A program made the translations under genes and the position numbers. Below the pieces are notes generated by a model. That model was not told where the DNA came from. It saw only the letters and a list, made by a program, of their open reading frames with translations, and searched no databases. Source: Lysobacter luteus (GTDB lineage: Bacteria > Pseudomonadota > Gammaproteobacteria > Xanthomonadales > Xanthomonadaceae). Taken from it: DNA of 64,000 nucleotides. The stretch is taken from positions 1,664,001-1,728,000 of the forward strand of contig NZ_OU015430.1 in the NCBI RefSeq assembly GCF_907164845.1, written 5' to 3'. The stretch's first letter is position 1. Every line of letters begins with the position of its first letter. Positions 57,734-64,000 of this stretch are shown piece by piece.

Positions 57734-58696
57734 CTACTCCTTGCGCCCGTAGGCCTTTTCGCCCGCGGTAACGGCCAGGTCCAGGCGGTTCTCCAGCGGC
57801 GGCAGCGGACAGGTGGCGAACATGGTGAAAGCACATGGCGGGTTGTAGGCGCGGTTGAAATCCACCACCAGGCGTCCCTGGGCGTCGGGCCTGGGCACGT
57901 ACAGGAACCGACCCGCACCGTAGCTGCCATGCCCGTTGGTTCGGTCGCCGAACACGAGGAACAGTTCGTCACCGCCCTCGTCCAGCGCTTCGATCCGGTA
58001 GGTAGCGCCGTCGCGCTCGAACTCGACCGCACCGGGATTGGGCATCGGATCGGTGCTGCCGATGATGTTGGCGACCTCGATGGTCTGGCCCGCCGGATGC
58101 GGGACGAAGGTGGCCTCGATGCGCCAGTCGCGTTCGGCCGGCCAGTAATCCAGGCCGCTGAAGCCGATGCGCGTGGGTGCGTCGGCGTGGCGCACGCGCA
58201 AGGCGTGGCGGCCGGCGCGGCGGATCACGGTCGCCTGCCCCTTGCCCTCGTCGAATCCGAGGACGCTGGGTCCGCCGGCGTCCTCGTCAGTACGCAGCGT
58301 GGTCGCACCGGTCAGCGGCTCGCCGTCGACGGTCAGTGCCAAGCCGTCCTCGGGCACGAAGCGGATGCCGTCGGCGCGCAGGTCGACCATCCCCAGGTGC
58401 TCGGGTCCCATGCCCAGCTGGATGCCGTTGTCGGCATCGCTGCCCACGTAGTGAGGCCCCCGCTCGATCCAGTGCAGCCCGATCAGGCTGGCCCAGCCAT
58501 CGGGCGCCAACAACGCGTCTCGGCGCTGGTCGCGCCAGGCCTGGAGTTCGGTGTTGAACGCGATCGCGTCGGCGGACATGGGGGCCTCGTCTGTGTCGGA
58601 TGAAGGGTCGTCGCCGCAGGCTGCGAGCACGGTGCAGGCCAGCGCGCCGGCCAGCAGCAAGGTCAGGCGCGTGCGCGCCCCGTGGATTGGCGTCAT
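57734..58696 (-). CDS. DUF1684 lipoprotein
   Basis: ATG 58696 overlaps the mutL stop by one base (TGATG); 320 residues. The signal peptide ends in the lipobox VLAAC (Cys27). The mature protein matches DUF1684: WRDQRRDALLAPDGWASLIG, LHWIERGPHYVGSDADNG and the C-terminal DFNRAYNPPCAFTMFATCPL followed by PPLENRL. The last block, with its Pro-Pro-Cys and Cys-Pro, is the most conserved part. The function is unknown. It lies 3 bases before the TraB/GumN start on the same strand. Confidence 0.88.
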   Translation of the reverse strand: MTPIHGARTRLTLLLAGALACTVLAACGDDPSSDTDEAPMSADAIAFNTELQAWRDQRRDALLAPDGWASLIGLHWIERGPHYVGSDADNGIQLGMGPEHLGMVDLRADGIRFVPEDGLALTVDGEPLTGATTLRTDEDAGGPSVLGFDEGKGQATVIRRAGRHALRVRHADAPTRIGFSGLDYWPAERDWRIEATFVPHPAGQTIEVANIIGSTDPMPNPGAVEFERDGATYRIEALDEGGDELFLVFGDRTNGHGSYGAGRFLYVPRPDAQGRLVVDFNRAYNPPCAFTMFATCPLPPLENRLDLAVTAGEKAYGRKE

Positions 58697-60504
58697 CAGC
58701 GGCCTCGCAGGAACCAGCGGTCGATTTCGGGAAGGGTGAAGCGCGCCCAGGTCGGGCGGCCGTGGTTGCACTGGCCGGAGCGCTCGGTCGCTTCCATCTC
58801 GCGCAACAGGGCGTTCATCTCGGGAAGGGTCAACCGGCGATTGGCGCGGACGGCACCGTGGCAGGCCATGGTCGACAGAAGCTCGTCGCGGGCGCTGGCA
58901 ATGCGGCGCGACTCGCCGTATTCGCGCAGGTCGGCCAGGACGTCGCGCAAGAGTGCTTCGACATCTCCGTGGGCGAGCAGCGCCGGAACGCTGCGCAGCG
59001 TCAGCGACTGCGGGCCGGCGCGGGTCACTTCGAACCCGAGCGACTCGAGCGTGGCCGCCTCGCGCTCGGCGACGTCGGCCTCGCGTTCGGATACCGCGAG
59101 CGTCGCCGGCACCAGCAGCGGCTGGCTGCGCAGGCCCTCGCCGTCGTGCGCGGCCTTGAGCTTCTCGTAGCCGATCCGCTCGTGCGCGGCGTGCATGTCG
59201 ACCACCACCAGCCCTTCTGCGCTCTCGGCGAGGATGTAGATGCCATGCAACTGCGCGAGCGCGTAGCCCAGCGGAGGCAGGGTCGGCTCCGTGCCCGCCG
59301 GCAGCGTACGACGCTCGGCCAGCGCCGCGTCGCCTGCATATCCGCCGCCTGCAAATTCGGGGAGCGCAGAGCCGTACAGCGACGCATAGCCGGCGCGGGC
59401 CTCGGCCACCTGGAGCCCGAGGGGTGCCTGCGGTGCGTCCCAGCGGTAATGGTCGCCGGTCGGCTGCGCGGGGTTCGCCTCGCCGTGCGATGCCTGCGGA
59501 ACCGTGCCGGCGCGCGTCTCGGCCAGGGCCGCCTGCAGCGTCCGGTACACGAAGTCGTGGATCAGCCGCGAGTCGCGGAAGCGTACCTCGTGCTTGGCCG
59601 GGTGCACGTTGACGTCGACCCGGCGCGGATCCAGTTCGAGGAACAGCACGTAGGCCGGCTGCCGGCCGTGGAACAGTACGTCCGCATACGCCTGCCTGAC
59701 CGCGTGGGCGATGCTGCGGTCGCGGATCGACCGGCCATTGCAATACAGGTACTGCTGATCGGCGCTAGCCCGGTTGTAGGCGGGCTGTGCGATCCAGCCG
59801 TGCAGGCGCAGTCCGGCGCCTTCGCGGTCGACATGCAACGCGTTGCGGACGAACTCCTCACCCAGCGCCTCGTGCAGGCGAAGGTCGGAGAGCAGGTCGC
59901 CCTCGCCTTTCCAGCGTCGTGACGGCTTGCCGTTGTGGGATACCCGGAGCTCCACGTCCGGCCGTGCCAGCGCCAGCTGTCGCAGCCATTCCTCGATGTG
60001 GCCCAGCTCGGTGCGCTCGGCGCGGAGGAACTTGCGCCGCGCCGGCACGTTGAAGAACAGGTCGCGCACCTCGACCGTGGTGCCGTGCGGATGCGCCTTG
60101 GGCACCACCGCACCGACGCGTCCGCCTTCGACCTCGAGCGCGGCGCCATGGTCGGCCTCGCGCTGGCGCGATGAAAGCGAGAAGCGGCTGACCGACGCGA
60201 TCGAGGGCAACGCCTCGCCGCGGAAGCCGAGCGTCGCCACGCCCTCGAGGTCGTCGAGCGAGGCGATCTTGCTGGTCGCGTGGCGGGAGATCGCGAGCGG
60301 CAACTCGTCGGCCGGGAGGCCGTCGCCATCGTCGCGGATGCGGATCAGCCGGACGCCGCCCTCCTCCAGGTCGATGTCGACCCGGCGTGCGCCGGCATCG
60401 AGTGCGTTCTCGACCAGCTCCTTGACCACCGACGCCGGGCGTTCCACGACTTCGCCAGCGGCGATCTGGTTGATCAGGGTGTCGGGAAGCGGTCGGATCG
60501 GCAC
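58696..60504 (-). CDS. mutL: DNA mismatch repair protein MutL
   Basis: This 602-residue protein couples MutS mismatch recognition to strand excision. The GHKL ATPase domain (about 1-330) has the motifs [27 protein letters not shown] read in pieces, [22 protein letters not shown] and [14 protein letters not shown]. The C-terminal domain has the endonuclease-type DMHA(x)2E(x)4E at 436-447 (Met instead of Gln), an ACHGAVRAN block and CNHGRP at 579-584. This points to a nicking MutL as in Pseudomonas, and so to mismatch repair without MutH. The overlap with the DUF1684 gene suggests co-transcription. Confidence 0.97.
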   Translation of the reverse strand: MPIRPLPDTLINQIAAGEVVERPASVVKELVENALDAGARRVDIDLEEGGVRLIRIRDDGDGLPADELPLAISRHATSKIASLDDLEGVATLGFRGEALPSIASVSRFSLSSRQREADHGAALEVEGGRVGAVVPKAHPHGTTVEVRDLFFNVPARRKFLRAERTELGHIEEWLRQLALARPDVELRVSHNGKPSRRWKGEGDLLSDLRLHEALGEEFVRNALHVDREGAGLRLHGWIAQPAYNRASADQQYLYCNGRSIRDRSIAHAVRQAYADVLFHGRQPAYVLFLELDPRRVDVNVHPAKHEVRFRDSRLIHDFVYRTLQAALAETRAGTVPQASHGEANPAQPTGDHYRWDAPQAPLGLQVAEARAGYASLYGSALPEFAGGGYAGDAALAERRTLPAGTEPTLPPLGYALAQLHGIYILAESAEGLVVVDMHAAHERIGYEKLKAAHDGEGLRSQPLLVPATLAVSEREADVAEREAATLESLGFEVTRAGPQSLTLRSVPALLAHGDVEALLRDVLADLREYGESRRIASARDELLSTMACHGAVRANRRLTLPEMNALLREMEATERSGQCNHGRPTWARFTLPEIDRWFLRGR

Positions 60505-60540
60505 GGAGGACGGGGCAACGAAGCGCGCGCGCGGTCCACC

Positions 60541-60546
60541 ATCATA
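60541..60546 (-). promoter_or_regulatory. Putative -10 element of mutL
   Basis: TATGAT on the minus strand followed by GGTGG, 36 bases before the mutL ATG, in the 103-base gap after the amidase gene. No clear -35. Confidence 0.3.
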
Positions 60547-60607
60547 GCGAAGTCAGGCCTCGCGCCGGAGGCGTGTCAGCGGCCGGACCAACGGGTATTC
60601 CGGACGC

Positions 60608-62152
60608 TTACGGACTGCCGCCGGCGGCGCCGCCCATGCCCTGCTGCGCGGCCGCGCGCGCGGCGTACATCGTGCCCGGTGGCGGTTGCCGGGTGAAGAA
60701 TGCATTGACCCCGTCGAGCACCGCGCTGGCGACCTTGCGCTGGAACCCGGGATCCTTGAGCCGACGCTCTTCTTCGGGGTTGGAGATGAAGGCGGTCTCG
60801 ACCAGCATCGCCGGCATGTCGGAGGTGCGCAGCACGGCGAAGTTGGCGCGCTCGATGTGGGTCTTGTGGATGTTGCCGACCCGCATCAGCCCGTCGAGGA
60901 TCTCACCGGCAGCTTCCTCGGAGGCCTTCATGTGGCCGCTCTGGGTCAGGTCGAGCAGCACCGATGCCAGGGTGTTGCTGGTCTGTTCCAGCCGTACGCC
61001 GCCGACCAGGTCGGACGCGTTTTCCTTGTTGGCCAGCCAGCGCGCACGCTGCGAGGACGCGCCCTTGAGCGACAGGACGTAGACCGACGATCCGTCGGCA
61101 CTGCGGTTCTCCGCGGCGTCAGCATGGATCGAGATGAACATGTCGGCCTTGGCCTGGCGCGCCAGCACCGCGCGCCGGTTCAACGGGATGAACACATCGG
61201 TATCGCGGGTGAGGTAGGCCCGCAAGCCCGGCGTGGCGTTGATCTGGCGTGCGAGTTCCTTGCTGATCGCAAGCACGACGTCCTTCTCGCGCGTGCCGCC
61301 CTGGCCGAGCGCACCCGGGTCCTGGCCACCGTGGCCGGGATCGATGGCGATGACCAGCGGACGCATGCCACGCCCTTGCATGACGCCCTGCAGCGTCTTG
61401 ATCGGTGCATCGGCCGCGGGCGGCGACACCGGGGTGGCCGGCTTGCCGGTGGCCACCCGCGTGGGAACGCCGGTGGCAACAGTGGTCGGCACCCTGGCGG
61501 CGTGCGCAGCGATGACGGCGGCGATCGGGTCACTTGCAGGCGCAGCAGCCGGGCCTGCCGGTGTCGGCGCCCGCGACGACGCGGCGGCTTCACTGCGGGT
61601 GAGCTCGGAGATCAGGCGCGAGGTCGCGGCCGCCGAAGCGGCGGACTGGTCGACGGTGGGCGTGCTGGCGACCGGCACGGACACCGCCGCCGACGAAGCG
61701 GCATCGACGGTCGGAAGGGCAGCCGCCTTGGTGGCTACTGCAGGCGCGCCGTCGCCCGGCCACTCCACAACCAGCCGCGACCCGTTGGCGCCGGGCTCGA
61801 TCCGCGGCTTGAGCGCGGTGATCGGCTGGGCGAGGTCGAACACGATGCGTGCGGTACCCGGCACGGGCTGGCCGGTACGGACCGATTTCACCACGCCTGC
61901 GCCGGTCGGCATCGACAGGCCCTTGGCCAGCGACGACCCCGGGAGGTCGATGACCAGCCGGTCGGGAGCGGACAGACGGATGATGCTGAACTCGGCGGGA
62001 TGGTCGAGCGCGATCTCGGCACGGGTCCCGGTGGCACCCGCAGCGAGGTGTAGGTCGCTGATTTCGCTGGAATGCGCGAGGTTCCAGGCCAACGCTGACA
62101 GCAGCGCAAGCCCGAGCAGGAATTTCTGGAACGTGGCGCCCTTCACTCGCAT
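60608..62152 (-). CDS. N-acetylmuramoyl-L-alanine amidase (AMIN + Amidase_3)
   Basis: This 514-residue exported protein has a signal peptide (about 1-27), an AMIN domain (about 30-130; IRLSAPDRLVIDLPGSSLAK), a long Ala/Pro/Thr/Ser-rich linker (about 135-255) and an Amidase_3 catalytic domain. Zinc and catalytic residues are visible: His in DPGHGGQDPGA, Glu in GTREKDVVLAISKEL, His in FISIHADAAEN and Glu in MLVETAFISNPEE. It splits daughter cells by cutting peptidoglycan at the septum, and normally needs EnvC/NlpD activators. The order tsaE-amidase-mutL is typical (AmiB/AmiC type). Confidence 0.95.
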   Translation of the reverse strand: MRVKGATFQKFLLGLALLSALAWNLAHSSEISDLHLAAGATGTRAEIALDHPAEFSIIRLSAPDRLVIDLPGSSLAKGLSMPTGAGVVKSVRTGQPVPGTARIVFDLAQPITALKPRIEPGANGSRLVVEWPGDGAPAVATKAAALPTVDAASSAAVSVPVASTPTVDQSAASAAATSRLISELTRSEAAASSRAPTPAGPAAAPASDPIAAVIAAHAARVPTTVATGVPTRVATGKPATPVSPPAADAPIKTLQGVMQGRGMRPLVIAIDPGHGGQDPGALGQGGTREKDVVLAISKELARQINATPGLRAYLTRDTDVFIPLNRRAVLARQAKADMFISIHADAAENRSADGSSVYVLSLKGASSQRARWLANKENASDLVGGVRLEQTSNTLASVLLDLTQSGHMKASEEAAGEILDGLMRVGNIHKTHIERANFAVLRTSDMPAMLVETAFISNPEEERRLKDPGFQRKVASAVLDGVNAFFTRQPPPGTMYAARAAAQQGMGGAAGGSP

Positions 62153-62240
62153 GGCCGGTAGTCAAGCACCGGATCCACAGGATTGCAAGCACTTTTTCCC
62201 TTATTAATCCGGCACCTGCCGTACCTTCTTGCAGGCGCGT

Positions 62241-62732
62241 TCAGGAGTCGGCCGCAAATGCCGCCCCGAGCCCTGCGTTCCCCCGGGCCAATTGCTCCAG
62301 CCACCCGGTCCCGACCGGGCTCGCCGGGGAAAGCACCACGCGGCGACCGCCCCCCTCGACCGCCATTTCAACGACCAGGTCCGCCGGCGGCAGGCTGCCT
62401 GCCCCGCGCTCGGGCCACTCGATGAGCCAGAGTGCGGCCTCGTCGGGGTCCAACCCGAGGAACTCGAGTTCGCCGGGGTCGCCGATGCGGTACAGGTCCA
62501 GGTGCCACGCCTCCCGACCGTCGGCCAGTGGGTATCGCTCTACCAATGTGTAAGTGGGACTGCGGATGGGTCCGCGCACGCCGAGCGCCCGCAGCAACGC
62601 GCGCGCAAGGGTGGACTTGCCCGCCCCGAGGTCGCCCTTGAGGTGGACGACGGCAAGCGGCGGCCGCGAACGGGCGAGCATCTCGCCGAGCCGGTCGGTG
62701 TGCGCGCTGTCGGCGAGCCAGAAGGACTTCAT
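62241..62732 (-). CDS. tsaE: tRNA t6A biosynthesis ATPase TsaE
   Basis: This 163-residue P-loop ATPase works with TsaB, TsaC and TsaD to put threonylcarbamoyl on A37 of ANN-reading tRNAs. The Walker A is GDLGAGKST, with the following SPTYTLVERYPL block and the Walker B-like HLDLYRIGDPGELEFLGLD; LIEWPERG closes the family pattern. The ATG overlaps the nnrD stop (ATGA) at 62729-62732, so translation is coupled. Confidence 0.96.
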   Translation of the reverse strand: MKSFWLADSAHTDRLGEMLARSRPPLAVVHLKGDLGAGKSTLARALLRALGVRGPIRSPTYTLVERYPLADGREAWHLDLYRIGDPGELEFLGLDPDEAALWLIEWPERGAGSLPPADLVVEMAVEGGGRRVVLSPASPVGTGWLEQLARGNAGLGAAFAADS

Positions 62733-63592
62733 GCGGTCGCCTGCGGATTGGCCAAGCGCCGTAACCAGGGCATGAGGTCGGCGGGCAGCAACCCGCGCTC
62801 ACCACCCTCGCCCGCCGCGGCGTCCCCCGCGCAGGCGTGGAGCAACGCGCCACACGCCGCCGCGTCGGCCGCCTCGAGCCCCTGCGCGCACAACCCGGCG
62901 ATGGTGCCAGCAAGCACGTCGCCCATTCCGCCGACCGCCATTCCGGGGTTGCCCGCGCTGATTCGTCTCGCACCGCGCCCGGTTGCACCGACCAGCGTGC
63001 CGGCGCCCTTGAGCACGACCACGGCCGCGTAGCGCGCGCACAGTCCCTGCAGTGCGCCGGCGCGATCGCGCTGGACCTCGCTGGCTTCAATGCCCAGCAG
63101 CCGAGCGGCTTCGCCGGGATGCGGCGTCAGTATGCTGTCCGCCGGCAACGCCCGGGGTCGGCGTGCAAGCAGGTTCAGCGCATCCGCGTCCAGCACGAGC
63201 CGTGTGTCGGGCCGGGCGTCGTCCAGCACCTGGGCGAACATCGCCGCGCCCCAGTCGCCCTGCCCCAGCCCGGGGCCGCACAGGATCACATCAGCGGACG
63301 CAAGCAGCGCGGCAGGCACACGGCCGTCGTCGACCGCCTGGGCCATGACTTCGGGCCGTCGCGCCAGCAGCGCGGGCACGTGCAACACGTGGGTAGCGAC
63401 GTCGACCAGCCCGGCTCCGCACCTCAGCGCCGCCTCGGCCGCCAGCATGATCGCGCCGCCGTGACCGCTGTCGCCGCCGATGCAGAGCACGCGGCCGTGG
63501 TCGCCCTTGTGGCTGTCGCGCGCGCGCGGCCGCAGCCAGCGCGCGAGGTCGTCTTCGCGCAGGTCTTCCAGCTCGTGCGGGGCGCCAGTCAT
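62729..63592 (-). CDS. nnrD: ADP-dependent (S)-NAD(P)H-hydrate dehydratase
   Basis: ATG 63592 (MTGAPHELEDLREDDLARWL) gives 287 residues; the upstream open frame is not conserved. The enzyme repairs hydrated NAD(P)H using ADP. It has the ribokinase-like CarKD fold with VLCIGGDSGHGGAIMLAAEA, CGPGLGQ, LTPHPGEAARLLG and the nucleotide motif NPGMAVGGMGDVLAGTIAGL. The NnrE epimerase domain that is fused in E. coli YjeF/Nnr is absent. The start of nnrD is 27 bases from that of divergent queG. Confidence 0.95.
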   Translation of the reverse strand: MTGAPHELEDLREDDLARWLRPRARDSHKGDHGRVLCIGGDSGHGGAIMLAAEAALRCGAGLVDVATHVLHVPALLARRPEVMAQAVDDGRVPAALLASADVILCGPGLGQGDWGAAMFAQVLDDARPDTRLVLDADALNLLARRPRALPADSILTPHPGEAARLLGIEASEVQRDRAGALQGLCARYAAVVVLKGAGTLVGATGRGARRISAGNPGMAVGGMGDVLAGTIAGLCAQGLEAADAAACGALLHACAGDAAAGEGGERGLLPADLMPWLRRLANPQATA

Positions 63593-63599
63593 GGCCGCG

Positions 63600-63609
63600 A
63601 TTCTATACT
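63600..63609. promoter_or_regulatory. Overlapping divergent -10 elements of nnrD and queG
   Basis: On the minus strand TAGAAT (63600-63605) ends 7 bases before the nnrD ATG; on the plus strand TATACT (63604-63609) ends 10 bases before the queG GTG. If real, initiation would fall at or within a few bases of both start codons, giving leaderless or near-leaderless mRNAs. No good -35 is seen for either. Confidence 0.35.
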
Positions 63610-63619
63610 TGCCCCCGCC

Positions 63620-64000
63620 GTGACCATTCCCCTTCCGACCTTGCCCGACAACTCCACCGGCGCCGACCCCGCGCAGCTGGCGCAGCGGATCCGGGATCTC
63701 GCGCGCGAGGCCGGGTTCCAGCGATGTGGCATCAGCGACATCGTGCTCGACGAGGACGAAGGGCACCTGCGCGACTGGCTCGCGCAGGGGTTGTACGGCT
63801 CGATGGACTGGATGGCGCGGCACGGCGACAAGCGCTCGCGCCCCGCCGAGCTCATCCCCGGCACGCTACGGGTGATCTCGGTCGGGCTGGACTACGGCCG
63901 CCGCGACGATCAGGAGGCCTGGGAGACGCTGGCCGACGGCGAGCGTGCCTACGTCGCGCGCTACGCGCTCGGCCGTGATTACCACAAGCTGATGCGCCAG
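63620..64000 (+). CDS. queG: Epoxyqueuosine reductase (partial, C-terminus cut by window edge)
   Basis: GTG 63620 opens a frame that stays open to base 64000, 127 residues of an expected ~350-380. It begins VTIPLPTLPDNSTGADPAQL and has the QueG N-terminal pattern AREAGFQRCGISDIVLDEDE, GLYGSMDWMARHGDKRSRP, ELIPGTLRVISVGLDY and ARYALGRDYHKLMRQ. QueG uses cobalamin and [4Fe-4S] clusters (in the missing part) to reduce epoxyqueuosine in tRNA. A start further downstream cannot be excluded because no Shine-Dalgarno is visible. Confidence 0.93.
   Translation, partial: MTIPLPTLPDNSTGADPAQLAQRIRDLAREAGFQRCGISDIVLDEDEGHLRDWLAQGLYGSMDWMARHGDKRSRPAELIPGTLRVISVGLDYGRRDDQEAWETLADGERAYVARYALGRDYHKLMRQ

Overview
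The window is about 64 kb of GC-rich (roughly two-thirds G+C) chromosomal DNA from a gammaproteobacterium, most likely of the Xanthomonadaceae (Lysobacter/Luteimonas/Xanthomonas relatives). The evidence is gene order and protein character: a 14-gene nuo operon directly upstream of tRNA-fMet-rimP-nusA-infB-rbfA, an asd-fimV-truA-trpF-trpB-trpA-accD series, metG followed by a short RnfB-like ferredoxin, a large TonB-dependent receptor, and a TGTAGGAGCGGCT-type REP palindrome. It is mostly conserved core genome. I see no insertion sequence, prophage, CRISPR array, integron or rRNA, and no gap between genes longer than 300 bases.

Layout. 1-5.5 kb (minus): rbfA (cut by the window edge), infB, nusA, rimP and the initiator tRNA, with two terminator-like hairpins between the tRNA and rimP. 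5.5-20.4 kb (minus): nuoN to nuoA, complete complex I, tightly packed with several stop/start overlaps. 20.4-21.9 kb (minus): tRNA-Leu(GAG), secG, tpiA. 21.9-25.8 kb: a UDG-superfamily DNA glycosylase (plus), then a 2-oxoglutarate/Fe(II) oxygenase, glmM and accD (minus). 25.8-34.7 kb (minus): trpA, trpB, trpF, truA, fimV, asd, aroC, prmB, a metabolic series that makes chorismate, tryptophan and aspartate semialdehyde. 34.8-36.3 kb (plus): a SCO-type copper chaperone and phosphatidylserine decarboxylase. 36.3-43.7 kb: MltD-like transglycosylase (minus), HerA-like ATPase, NlpE-like lipoprotein and a membrane/TPR protein (plus), a rhomboid/TPR protein (minus), and greB (plus), whose stop codon lies in a REP palindrome.

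43.7-47 kb: rimO (minus), dienelactone hydrolase and HIT protein (plus), dcd (minus). 47-52.3 kb (plus): an S9-family secreted peptidase followed by a TonB-dependent receptor, the most accessory-looking part of the window. 52.3-56.7 kb: mrp (minus), a DUF2147 periplasmic protein, metG and an RnfB-like ferredoxin (plus). 56.7-63.6 kb (minus): TraB/GumN protein, DUF1684 lipoprotein, mutL, AMIN/amidase_3 cell-wall amidase, tsaE and nnrD, with queG divergent at the right edge (cut by the window). This matches the widespread queG-nnrD-tsaE-amidase-mutL neighbourhood.

I did not find a clear, wholly undescribed system. The leads I would follow are: the S9 peptidase/TonB receptor pair; the facing membrane-TPR and rhomboid-TPR genes; the REP palindrome carrying the greB stop; a recurring TA(T/G)AATC(G/C)(G/C)CGG promoter-like signal in front of many genes, which in the nnrD/queG gap would give leaderless or nearly leaderless transcripts; the initiator tRNA with a U1-U72 mismatch; and a MutL that keeps a nuclease-type metal motif.
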